From assembly GCA_937897245.1 (NCBI GenBank), contig CALCBO010000020.1, forward strand, positions 1-8,542: a DNA stretch of 8,542 bases, given 5' to 3'. This document shows, in pieces, positions 1-6,284 of this stretch. The DNA comes from an uncultured Caryophanales bacterium (GTDB lineage Bacteria > Bacillota_I > Bacilli_A > RF39 > UBA660). The translations under genes were made by a program, and so were the position numbers. The notes under the pieces are model-generated. The model did not search any database. It saw only the letters and a program-made list of their open reading frames with translations, and was not told where the DNA came from. Position 1 is the stretch's first letter; the number at the start of each line of letters is the position of its first letter.

Positions 1-261
1 TTTTATATTAAATTTCAAATCATGATAACGAACTACCCAAGAAGAAGGAACATTATGATAATTCTCCCAATAACCTCCTCCTTTATTACTCCTATGATAA
101 TAAGAATCTATTTTATTATGATATTTTTCACCTAATTTTCCTTTATCCCATATTATCTGTGGATCAGGACGCAATAAATAAATATCTCCCCATCTTTCAT
201 ACTTTTCCCCACGTGATGCATCAATCACTTCATAATCTTCAAAATCTCCAACAATCAACAT
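1..261 (-). CDS. Class I SAM-dependent methyltransferase, N-terminal 87 residues (partial)
   Basis: The reading frame is open from an ATG at 261-259 to the left edge. It was called because its translation is recognisable. The start begins MLIVGDFEDYEVIDAS, and later come ERWGDIYLLRPDPQIIW (about residues 22-38), YHRSNKGGGYWE (about 58-69) and a VPSSWVVRYHDLKF segment. These match, from memory, the N-terminal segment of the RlmI/COG1092-like methyltransferases of Firmicutes, which methylate RNA bases with SAM. The Rossmann SAM-binding core would lie beyond the window, so the substrate cannot be judged. A GAGGTG ribosome site precedes the ATG by six bases. The start is 45 bp past the lipoprotein stop, so the two may be cotranscribed. 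All four Trp codons here are TGG, and the Arg in the conserved YHRS is AGG. Confidence 0.78.
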   Translation of the reverse strand, partial: MLIVGDFEDYEVIDASRGEKYERWGDIYLLRPDPQIIWDKGKLGEKYHNKIDSYYHRSNKGGGYWENYHNVPSSWVVRYHDLKFNIK

Positions 262-306
262 TCTTATCACCTCATCTAACAAATGAAAAGCAAAAGAATA
301 ATTCTT

Positions 307-1152
307 TTACTTCGCAACAGCAAATACTTGTTTATAATCAGTAATCAATAAACCACCATTATAAGCAATTATACGATCTTTATATTGCTCAAACATAGGA
401 TCATGTTGTAAAGAGTATTCACAAGGAATATCCGTATATTTACTACATTGTTCACTATTAGTAACTCTCATACGATATATACTATCTTCAGTTTTTATAA
501 AAGTATTTAAAGAATTGCCAGCATAACTAAAATCAATTATTCTAGCCGTACCATCACCATAATCAGTATAATTATAAATAGGCTGAGTACTAATAACCAT
601 AGGTGGAGAATTCCTATCTTGTGAAGATATCACATTAGCATATATATTTCCATCTACTTTTAATATATAGAATAAACCAGAACTACTATCAGCTGTATAA
701 ACTTTTACTACATCTTCATCCTTTAACAATAGATCATAAATAGCATATGAATTATCTGTATTTGGAATCTCTGAATAAGGAGCCACATTAGTTTGTCCCT
801 CTAAATAATAGTATTTATTATCAGTTGCTTTAATAATTTTATTATCTAATATAGATTTTACTTGTAAAGTTGTTTCTGCTTTCTTACAATTTTGTTTATT
901 CGCATAAGGAGTACCTAAAGATACTTCATAAATATCTCCTTCTTCACTTATTAAATTATTACCTAATAAATAACGTATTTTTTTATAACTAGTATCTTCC
1001 TTATCTTTTGGATAAAAAGCATCACAAATAAACTTTGTAGAAACATTAAAGCCTGCATGTCTTATATCTCTAGTAACATTACCATTACAAGCACAACAAA
1101 ACATAACTACAAAAACTAGCATAACAATTTTTAAATATTTACTCTTTTTCAT
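307..1152 (-). CDS. Putative lipoprotein with repeated beta-strand units
   Basis: This 281-aa protein has a lipoprotein-type signal peptide: a KKSKYLK basic start, a hydrophobic stretch at residues 9-18, then FCCAC with Cys22 as the likely lipidated residue. The lipobox is unusual because Cys fills positions where Leu and Ser/Ala are typical. The mature part is beta-rich. I see a recurring strand-turn-strand pattern at about residues 67-79 (EEGDIYEV), 107-118, 163-175 (VDGNIYAN), 218-230 (TEDSIYRM) and 268-280. They are spaced roughly 40-55 residues apart, as in propeller-like blades. The family is not recognised. It would sit on the outer face of the membrane. A ribosome site (AGGTAGGG) precedes the ATG, and the stop is TAA. 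It lies 51 bp after the membrane-protein gene. A weak promoter is possible in that gap. Confidence 0.8.
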   Translation of the reverse strand: MKKSKYLKIVMLVFVVMFCCACNGNVTRDIRHAGFNVSTKFICDAFYPKDKEDTSYKKIRYLLGNNLISEEGDIYEVSLGTPYANKQNCKKAETTLQVKSILDNKIIKATDNKYYYLEGQTNVAPYSEIPNTDNSYAIYDLLLKDEDVVKVYTADSSSGLFYILKVDGNIYANVISSQDRNSPPMVISTQPIYNYTDYGDGTARIIDFSYAGNSLNTFIKTEDSIYRMRVTNSEQCSKYTDIPCEYSLQHDPMFEQYKDRIIAYNGGLLITDYKQVFAVAK

Positions 1153-1174
1153 CTATATCCCTACCTTTAATAAG

Positions 1175-1203
1175 AATATACCACAAAAAATTAATATTGA
1201 AAA
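1175..1203 (-). promoter_or_regulatory. Possible promoter for the lipoprotein gene
   Basis: On the minus strand TTTTCA (1203-1198) is followed after 17 bases by TATATT (1180-1175), with TGG just before the -10 as an extended element. It fills most of the gap between two genes. The -35 match is only 4 of 6, and such matches occur by chance in AT-rich DNA. Confidence 0.3.
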
Positions 1204-2055
1204 CTAGAATTTACTAATTATTTCAAATATAAGTAATATCTTTTGATAATTATTTTTATCATAACTCTTTATAACATCTTCTATTTTTACTTTACCCCTA
1301 CTTGGTTTATTCTTTTCATATATTTTTTCTATTTTTTTATGTGCCAGCTCAATACTTTCAATATCACTTATATATTTATTACTCTCTATCTGCATTATCC
1401 CTAATTTTCTCTTCTCACCATTAAAACGAAACTTAAAATAATCTATATTTCTTAAAAACTTACTACGCTTATTATTTTCATAAATCATAATAGCATAAAT
1501 AATATTAGTAATATCTTTATTATCATAATTACAATAATCATGATATTGATACTTTAACTTAGTATATTGTACTAATATACTCTCTGGACGTATATTTATT
1601 TCATGATTAGTAATAATCTCATGAAATATCTTTTTCTCCAAACAAAAATGATATATAAAAATAAAACTTAAAAACCATAATACTATTCTTAAATCTTCAC
1701 CTGTTAAAAACACTTTAGATACTTCATTAATAAACTCTTGATTAATAAAGAATCCACATATAATTAATATAACATAGTATAATAAATTTCCCTCTGTTTG
1801 ATCAAAAAAATCTCTACCTAAAAAATAACCACTATACACAGCATCTGTAATTAATGTAAAAACTAATACTAAAAAGAAATCACTAGTATAAGGTATACCC
1901 CATTCAAATAATAAACCTGCTATTGTTAAAAATATTATTAATGTAATAATTAATTTTTCTAACTTAGTAACTCCATACTTATTCTGAATAAAACTAATTA
2001 TTCCAAAAATAATTATCCCAATAAAAACATATAAAATCCAACCTACAATCCCCAT
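1204..2055 (-). CDS. Five-pass membrane protein with cytosolic or surface C-terminal domain, lysozyme-like motif
   Basis: This 283-aa protein has about five hydrophobic segments (residues 5-24, 33-50, 59-78, 91-107, 121-138). They are followed by a soluble domain of about 135 residues. That domain contains IMIYENNKRS (Glu193) and, about 25 residues later, KLGIMQIES (217-225) and SDIESIELA. An E followed by G-[IL]-M-Q recalls the catalytic Glu and GLMQ segments of lytic transglycosylase/goose-lysozyme folds. The sequence is divergent, so cleavage of peptidoglycan is only a guess. A ribosome site (AGAGGTG) precedes the ATG. A strong promoter sits directly upstream, so the gene can be expressed apart from the 98-aa gene before it. 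The stop is TAG. The alternative is an unrelated membrane protein of unknown function. Confidence 0.8.
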   Translation of the reverse strand: MGIVGWILYVFIGIIIFGIISFIQNKYGVTKLEKLIITLIIFLTIAGLLFEWGIPYTSDFFLVLVFTLITDAVYSGYFLGRDFFDQTEGNLLYYVILIICGFFINQEFINEVSKVFLTGEDLRIVLWFLSFIFIYHFCLEKKIFHEIITNHEINIRPESILVQYTKLKYQYHDYCNYDNKDITNIIYAIMIYENNKRSKFLRNIDYFKFRFNGEKRKLGIMQIESNKYISDIESIELAHKKIEKIYEKNKPSRGKVKIEDVIKSYDKNNYQKILLIFEIISKF

Positions 2056-2075
2056 AAAACACCTCTTTGCCGCAT

Positions 2076-2104
2076 ATTATAACATTTTTACTATAGGTTG
2101 ACAA
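2076..2104 (-). promoter_or_regulatory. sigA-type promoter for the membrane-protein gene
   Basis: The minus strand reads TTGTCA (2104-2099), a 17-base spacer, then TATAAT (2081-2076), preceded by TG plus one base as an extended -10. The -35 begins at the base next to the stop codon of the 98-aa gene. Five of six and six of six consensus matches with ideal spacing make this one of the two clearest promoters in the window. Confidence 0.75.
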
Positions 2105-2401
2105 TTACTTTTTATTCATTTTCTTTAACCTTTTCTTTATTAAAAATACTAATTCCATTGAACCATTAATCTTATTAAGTACTAATAATGCATCTTGTAA
2201 TTTAGTTTTATCAGAAGTATTTTCTAATACTTTTTTAGCTTCTTCTTTATAATCAAAATTTTCAATTGGATTTATCTCTATAAAATCTCTAATATAATTC
2301 TCTATATCTTTCTGTACAAATTCTTTTAAAGAATACTCATCCATTAAACCTACTCCATAATATCCCCCAACTAAATACCTAAATTGATTTTCTAACTCCA
2401 T
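2105..2401 (-). CDS. Hypothetical 98-aa protein
   Basis: This is a small, probably soluble, mostly helical protein. It opens with a Gly/Tyr-rich segment (VGGYYGVGLMDEYS, residues 11-24), has an acidic middle (EINPIENFDYKEEAKK) and ends in a very basic tail (KKRLKKMNKK). I do not recognise the family. A perfect AGGAGG lies six bases before the ATG, so the start is secure. The stop is TAA, and the promoter of the next gene starts right after it. It stands after the terminator of the sortase cluster, so it is not part of that operon. It could be an accessory to the downstream membrane protein, but only position suggests this. Confidence 0.72.
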   Translation of the reverse strand: MELENQFRYLVGGYYGVGLMDEYSLKEFVQKDIENYIRDFIEINPIENFDYKEEAKKVLENTSDKTKLQDALLVLNKINGSMELVFLIKKRLKKMNKK

Positions 2402-2461
2402 AATTAGCCTCCTAATTAATTTTATAATATCAAATAATTAACCAAAAGAAAAGAAGCTATC

Positions 2462-2483
2462 AAGAAACTATTACAGTTTTCTT
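2462..2483 (-). other. Hairpin in the leader of the 98-aa gene
   Basis: AAGAAACT (2462-2469) and AGTTTTCTT (2475-2483) pair with one bulged base around a 5-base loop. On the minus strand a T-rich stretch follows (TTCTTTTCTTTT, with a few bases between). It lies 60-80 bases before the ATG. It could be an attenuator-like leader element or chance pairing in AT-rich DNA. The rest of the 232-bp gap (2402-2633) shows only a weak promoter and the sortase-cluster terminator. Confidence 0.25.
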
Positions 2484-2523
2484 AATAACCTCAATTATTA
2501 AAAAATAATTAATTGTAATAAGA

Positions 2524-2554
2524 ATTATACATATACCAAATCTCCTAGGTTCAA
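2524..2554 (-). promoter_or_regulatory. Possible promoter for the 98-aa gene
   Basis: On the minus strand TTGAAC (2554-2549) is followed by a 19-base spacer and a perfect TATAAT (2529-2524). The spacing is long for sigA. The transcript would have a leader of over 110 bases containing the hairpin at 2462-2483. Confidence 0.35.
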
Positions 2555-2610
2555 TATATAATACATTTATTTGATTATTAAGGTCGATATAAAAGAAACT
2601 TCCTTATAAA

Positions 2611-2635
2611 CAAAAAAAGAAGAACTAATTCTTCT
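2611..2635 (-). terminator. Terminator of the sortase cluster
   Basis: A perfect 7-bp stem (2618-2624 with 2629-2635, AGAAGAA/TTCTTCT, 4-base loop) is followed on the minus strand by seven T residues. The stem overlaps the TAG stop of the SipW-like gene. The stem is AT-rich, so termination may be partial. Confidence 0.6.
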
Positions 2636-3419
2636 ATAATACTTCAACATCTTCTTCTTTTTTTTCTATTTCAGACTTATCATTAGATTTTTCCTCATCT
2701 TTTTTCTTATTATCTTCTACCTCTTTTGTTGATTCTATTTTATTATTATTCTTTTTCTTATCTACTACTTCTTCCTTTTCTACTTCAGTCTTATCATCAG
2801 ATTTTTTCTCATCCTCATTATTATCTTCTTCATTATCATGACTTTCAATAATTACTGGTTCTTCATCATTATCTTTATTATCTTTATCTTTCTTCTCATG
2901 ACGAATAACATTAATAAAATCATAAACTTGATATAAGAATACAATTGTAATTGGTAAAAATACTAATAAAATAAATCCAAGTCTACTACATACAATAGTA
3001 AGTATTGTCCCTAAATGAGGATATAAAGTACCTTTCTTACCTAAAACTTTAGAATCAAATACAGATACATCTTCTCCATCACGATGAACCACATATAATT
3101 TATCAGAACCATTTACTGTAATATCCTCTACTGTATCACTACGTACAATATAACTCTCATCATAAATAGCATAATAATATATCATATCACCCTTTTTTAT
3201 ATCATTAGTTTTTTCTATAATAACTAAATTCCCTTTTTTTAATCGAGAATTATTCTTATCACCAATCTTATCTACATTATAAAAAGTATAATTTTTAACT
3301 TGTGTATAGCCATATTTATTTTTAAATATAATAAAAGCTGTCATTAATACTACATAAACAATTATTATTATTTCAAAAAATGACCATACCCCTTTTAATA
3401 GCTTATTATATTTTTTCAT
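2634..3419 (-). CDS. SipW-like (S26B) signal-peptidase homologue, apparently catalytically dead, with charged tail
   Basis: This 261-aa protein has a membrane segment at residues 12-33, an S26-like region at about 45-140 and a second membrane segment at 143-166. It ends in a tail of about 90 residues made almost only of K, E, D and N. RLKKGNLVIIEK (59-70), IKKGDMIYY (74-82), the HRDGEDV...VLGK stretch (112-128) and YPHLGT (133-138) follow the order of SipW/archaeal-type peptidases (KxGDLV, GDVI, TKGD...V.GK, PYLG). The SMxP serine has no counterpart at the expected place (KNNS), and the THR/SHR histidine is Val (IVR, 91-93). By analogy with streptococcal SipA it may be a structural or assembly factor; this is inference. 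The tail holds a duplicated 17-18 residue unit. It starts 73 bp after the sortase stop with a GGTGAG ribosome site, and the stop is TAG inside the terminator stem. Confidence 0.68.
   Translation of the reverse strand: MKKYNKLLKGVWSFFEIIIIVYVVLMTAFIIFKNKYGYTQVKNYTFYNVDKIGDKNNSRLKKGNLVIIEKTNDIKKGDMIYYYAIYDESYIVRSDTVEDITVNGSDKLYVVHRDGEDVSVFDSKVLGKKGTLYPHLGTILTIVCSRLGFILLVFLPITIVFLYQVYDFINVIRHEKKDKDNKDNDEEPVIIESHDNEEDNNEDEKKSDDKTEVEKEEVVDKKKNNNKIESTKEVEDNKKKDEEKSNDKSEIEKKEEDVEVL
2664..2814 (-). repeat. Duplicated coding unit in the charged tail
   Basis: Two near-identical stretches at about 2664-2700 and 2778-2814 encode DEEKSNDKSEIEKKEE and DEKKSDDKTEVEKEE. They are offset by 114 bases (38 codons). 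The similarity is visible in both DNA and protein, so the tail has probably grown by in-frame duplication. Its length may vary between strains. Confidence 0.55.
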
Positions 3420-3453
3420 ACTCTCACCACTAACCTTACTTTTATATAATTAC

Positions 3454-3482
3454 AGTATATTAATAAATTAGAATTAAATCAA
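3454..3482 (-). promoter_or_regulatory. Possible internal promoter for the SipW-like gene
   Basis: On the minus strand TTGATT (3482-3477), a 17-base spacer and TATACT (3459-3454) lie in the 73-bp gap after the sortase gene. The elements match 4 of 6 and 5 of 6 positions of the consensus. It would allow separate expression of the SipW-like protein, but the gap is AT-rich. Confidence 0.35.
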
Positions 3483-3492
3483 TACAAATTAA

Positions 3493-4422
3493 TTATTTTT
3501 TCTTATTAACTCTCTCTTTTATAATAATAGATACTTTTACATATATAATACCAACTACAACTATTAGTATTAAAAATACAAATATCTTATCAAAAATACT
3601 TTTACTTTGAATCTTCTTTAAAGTTCTTTGTTCTGTTAAATTATATTTCTTTCTAGTAACTCCATTAATAACAGTATCAGAATCATTCTTAATAAGTTTA
3701 CCTAATAATACTGATCTATCATAAGTACCTACTCCAAAACAAGTTGATAGTAATAAGTACTTATCATTATCTTCTATTATCATTTCTCTTTTTTGACTAG
3801 CTTCATTAAGAAAATGCTCAGCTAATTCTCTATTATGATCATTACTATAAGTATTTAATTTATAACCAATATCATGATTAGAATCTATAACATTAAATGA
3901 ATAAATATCTAAATCATATACTTCATCTTCTGTATATAAAACCCCTTTATTATGTTCATTAAAAAAGCTTTTACTTTTATATTTTTTTATATCTGAAAAC
4001 ATCTTACCATAAGACATATTATGACCGTATATTACTGAAAAATCATCTTCAAACTTAGCTGAATTACGATAATCTAAAAATATACTACCCCCAGCTGAAT
4101 ACTCATTTTTATAATTCTTATCAATATAACTAGAATTAGTCTTACCCGCTAAAATAGGATAATCTATATTAGTTCCAAACACTCTTATCCAACCAACAAT
4201 ATCTTGATTTATTTTTTTTAAATCTAATACTGAAAACTTCTCTCCAAATTCATTTTCTCCTTGTATAGAAGGTTTATATTTTAAAATATCACTTGATAAT
4301 TCTGAATCTTCATAAACTATATAAACATCATATATAGCATATCCTGCAAAAGATAAAGAAAGAACGAAAAAAACAATAAATATAGTATTTAATAAATGAT
4401 TTAATAATTGAATTATTTTCAT
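3493..4422 (-). CDS. srtB: Class B sortase with N- and C-terminal membrane segments
   Basis: Sortases cut a sorting motif and join the surface protein through its Thr to an amine on the cell wall or on another pilin. The catalytic triad is visible: His134 in VIYGHNMSYG, Cys228 in LLLSTCF and Arg236 in YDRSVLLGKL. The class B signature is clear from INQDIVGWIRVFGTNIDYPI (71-90), GGSIFLDYRN (111-120) and the long insert between His and Cys. There is a membrane segment at residues 12-32. A second at about 278-301, followed by a basic tail, is absent from the usual SrtB and is shared with several pilus-polymerising sortases. At 309 aa it is longer than a typical SrtB for this reason. It starts 27 bp after the signal-peptidase-like gene with a GGGAG site and lies in one operon with it. 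The likely substrate is the SSPTG protein upstream. The stop is TAA. Confidence 0.92.
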   Translation of the reverse strand: MKIIQLLNHLLNTIFIVFFVLSLSFAGYAIYDVYIVYEDSELSSDILKYKPSIQGENEFGEKFSVLDLKKINQDIVGWIRVFGTNIDYPILAGKTNSSYIDKNYKNEYSAGGSIFLDYRNSAKFEDDFSVIYGHNMSYGKMFSDIKKYKSKSFFNEHNKGVLYTEDEVYDLDIYSFNVIDSNHDIGYKLNTYSNDHNRELAEHFLNEASQKREMIIEDNDKYLLLSTCFGVGTYDRSVLLGKLIKNDSDTVINGVTRKKYNLTEQRTLKKIQSKSIFDKIFVFLILIVVVGIIYVKVSIIIKERVNKKK

Positions 4423-4449
4423 TCAAATCTCCCTCTTTTAATTATTAAT

Positions 4450-5043
4450 TTATATATCTTTTGTTTGTAATAAACTAATTACTTTACCTTCAATACTATC
4501 TTTATTAATAGCTCCAAATAACCTAGAATCATTAGCTTCTACTCTATAATCTCCAACTACGAATACTTTACCATTTTCTACTTTATAAGGATACTTTACA
4601 CCTTTATCTATAGGTACAAAAGTTTTAAAATAAGTTGAATGTAACTCAGCCCCACCATCAACTAAGAAACTACCATCTTTTCCTAAAGAAATAGTTTGGC
4701 CTTCTAAAGCTATAATTCTTAATTGATATTGTTTTCCTTTATATTTAAAAGTAACTACATCACCAATAGCATAGTTTTTATCTAAACGATAGAAAAATAA
4801 TAAATCACCAGCAGCTATATTAGGAGACATAGACTGATCATTCATCCTAGTAAATCCAAATATATGAAAAAATAAAATATAAAACATTAATACTAAAAGA
4901 ACTGTCTTTTTTACCAATACTAAAATATTATCACGCATAATATGTTTCTTTTTATCTTGTGACTTATCTTTAGTATCAATATCTTCATCCAATACTTTAA
5001 TAATTACTGGAATATCATATTCTATATTATTATCCTCTCTCAT
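4450..5043 (-). CDS. Signal peptidase I-like protein (S26A) lacking the catalytic lysine; SipA-like
   Basis: This 197-aa protein has a cytosolic N-terminus of about 38 residues, a membrane segment at about 40-62, then S26 boxes. QSMSPNIAAGD (70-80) carries the nucleophile-type Ser71. GDVVTFKYKG follows (94-103). Box D reads YQLRIIALEGQTI (106-118) where active enzymes read VKRVIGLPGD, so Leu108 replaces the general-base Lys. Box E VVGDYRVEANDSRLFG (162-177) is well kept. The codon for Leu108 is TTA, two changes from Lys, so a single sequencing error does not explain it. Streptococcal pilus loci encode SipA/LepA proteins of this kind that assist polymerisation without normal peptidase activity. 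The gene opens the assembly operon with its own promoter and a GAGGT site. An active peptidase using another base is possible. Confidence 0.82.
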   Translation of the reverse strand: MREDNNIEYDIPVIIKVLDEDIDTKDKSQDKKKHIMRDNILVLVKKTVLLVLMFYILFFHIFGFTRMNDQSMSPNIAAGDLLFFYRLDKNYAIGDVVTFKYKGKQYQLRIIALEGQTISLGKDGSFLVDGGAELHSTYFKTFVPIDKGVKYPYKVENGKVFVVGDYRVEANDSRLFGAINKDSIEGKVISLLQTKDI

Positions 5044-5082
5044 ATTATTACCTCAATTAATAATTATCCTACTATATTCCTA

Positions 5083-5111
5083 ATTTTATCATGAGTAAAA
5101 CTAAAAAGCAA
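5083..5111 (-). promoter_or_regulatory. Promoter of the sortase/SipA-like operon
   Basis: On the minus strand TTGCTT (5111-5106), 17 bases and TAAAAT (5088-5083), with TGA before it as an extended -10. The -35 hexamer lies inside the distal arm of the pilin terminator. The 12 bases ATGATAAAATTA around the -10 are identical to those of the pilin promoter at 6206-6233, which suggests common recognition. Confidence 0.55.
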
Positions 5112-5136
5112 AGTAATTCACATCATTACTTTGCTT
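5096..5136 (-). terminator. Terminator of the pilin-like gene
   Basis: A perfect 12-bp stem (5106-5117 with 5125-5136, AAGCAAAGTAAT and its complement) has a 7-base loop. On the minus strand it continues into TTTTTAGTTTT. It starts seven bases after the TAG stop of the pilin-like gene and separates it from the assembly operon. Confidence 0.85.
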
Positions 5137-5143
5137 ATTTACA

Positions 5144-6169
5144 CTATTCTACTTCATTAATATCTTTTATTTTATTCTTTCGAAAAACTATAAATACTAC
5201 AACACCTATACCAACTAATAAGATAAATGGAACTAGTGCATAAAATACTCCAGTTGGTGAACTACCAGCTTCTAATAAAGCTGTAACATCATATTTTCTA
5301 ACAAATGTTCCTCCAGTTTCTAAAGCAAGTCCTCCATCAGTAATTCCAACTTCATAATCATTTATATTATTTACTCCTGAATAAGAAACTTGAGTATTAG
5401 ATGGACCATAATCCTCTAAATCATCATAACTTAAACTAACTCCATTATTTTCACATATCCTGTAATGTGTCTTTGTAGTTTTAGTAACAGTTCCAAATAA
5501 ATTATTCTGTAAAGTAAATGTACCAGATGGATCAGCTAAATTACCTTTAACCAACATATAATAATCAACACAGAAATTTGGTACTCGAACAGTTCCCATA
5601 TCTTTAGTATTTATTTTTTCACTTTCACCATCAAGATATATTTCATTAATTACACTTCTACCAGTAGGTGCATCTTCACTATCTAATTCATTTACTCTAA
5701 CAGCAACAACATCAACATCATCAACATTATAATCACCAAATATATAATCTTCTACATCAGAATTAAATGATTCAGAACTAGCTGTTCCTACCATACCAGG
5801 ATATAAAGTATAAGTAACATTACCTATTCCTGAAGTAATAAAAGAAGAAAAATCAAACACTTCATCTATATAAATAGTATCTCCCGCAGTTATTCCAGTA
5901 AGTGCTGAAATATCAATAGTAGAACTACAAGATATACCAGTTGCTACTGTACCACTACTATTTCTAATATTAACTGTAGGTTCTAAACTAGCATTAGTTG
6001 CTCCATCTATCGGTCCACTACCACAAGTAAATGTCAAAGCATAATCGCTAGACCAATTATCTACTGTAGTAGTCAAAGTAATCTGACGATTACCAAAAGC
6101 TCTAACAGATGAAATACCAAATATAGCTAAAAAACCTATTATAAACAAAAATAATACATTCTTTTTCAT
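5144..6169 (-). CDS. Pilin-like cell-surface protein with SSPTG sorting motif
   Basis: This 341-aa precursor has a signal peptide (KK, hydrophobic 5-20, probable cut after SVRA, residues 21-24). It ends in a sorting signal: SSPTG (303-307), a hydrophobic span at about 308-328 and an RKNKIK tail. The xxPTG form resembles the EVPTG/QVPTG/VPPTG motifs of streptococcal pilins rather than LPxTG. Residues about 200-300 (YYMLVKGNLADPSGTFTL, then HYRICENNG) recall the first strands and the Y-x-x-x-E segment of Spy0128/FctA-type domains. No clear isopeptide Asn is seen before the motif. Cys200 and Cys239 could form a disulfide there instead; two more Cys (49, 81) lie in the N-terminal part. The start is chosen at 6169 because GAGGAG lies six bases upstream; the longer frame from 6196 has no such site. 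It has its own promoter and terminator. Confidence 0.82.
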   Translation of the reverse strand: MKKNVLFLFIIGFLAIFGISSVRAFGNRQITLTTTVDNWSSDYALTFTCGSGPIDGATNASLEPTVNIRNSSGTVATGISCSSTIDISALTGITAGDTIYIDEVFDFSSFITSGIGNVTYTLYPGMVGTASSESFNSDVEDYIFGDYNVDDVDVVAVRVNELDSEDAPTGRSVINEIYLDGESEKINTKDMGTVRVPNFCVDYYMLVKGNLADPSGTFTLQNNLFGTVTKTTKTHYRICENNGVSLSYDDLEDYGPSNTQVSYSGVNNINDYEVGITDGGLALETGGTFVRKYDVTALLEAGSSPTGVFYALVPFILLVGIGVVVFIVFRKNKIKDINEVE

Positions 6170-6175
6170 AATAAA

Positions 6176-6181
6176 CTCCTC
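6176..6181 (-). promoter_or_regulatory. Ribosome binding site deciding the pilin start
   Basis: GAGGAG on the minus strand, six bases before the ATG at 6169. It places the start at the MKKNVLF methionine, which begins a proper signal peptide. An upstream in-frame ATG at 6196 would put acidic residues before it. Confidence 0.75.
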
Positions 6182-6205
6182 AAATGCACTACACATCCTA
6201 ATATA

Positions 6206-6233
6206 ATTTTATCATATATATAGTTAAATGCAA
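6206..6233 (-). promoter_or_regulatory. Promoter of the pilin-like gene
   Basis: On the minus strand TTGCAT (6233-6228), a 16-base spacer and TAAAAT (6211-6206) with an extended TGA. It shares ATGATAAAATTA with the assembly-operon promoter. It lies right after the tRNA terminator, and the leader would be about 30 bases. Confidence 0.6.
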
Positions 6234-6250
6234 CAAAATAAAATAAAAAT

Positions 6251-6271
6251 AAAAAAAAACTCAAAAAGAGT
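6251..6271 (-). terminator. Terminator after tRNA-Leu
   Basis: A short ACTC/GAGT stem (6259-6262 with 6268-6271) with a 5-base loop is followed on the minus strand by nine T residues and further T-rich sequence. The stem is weak but the T-run is long. It lies about 14 bases after the encoded CCA. Confidence 0.5.
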
Positions 6272-6284
6272 CAATAATTCAAAC

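Noticed and set aside
159..344. Plus-strand open frame of 61 codons
   Set aside because: It lies antisense across the methyltransferase start and the lipoprotein end, has no ribosome site and a composition that looks like a shadow.
6170..6196. Longer start for the pilin-like protein at 6196
   Set aside because: No ribosome site precedes it, and it would place acidic residues before the signal peptide. The ATG at 6169 has GAGGAG six bases upstream.
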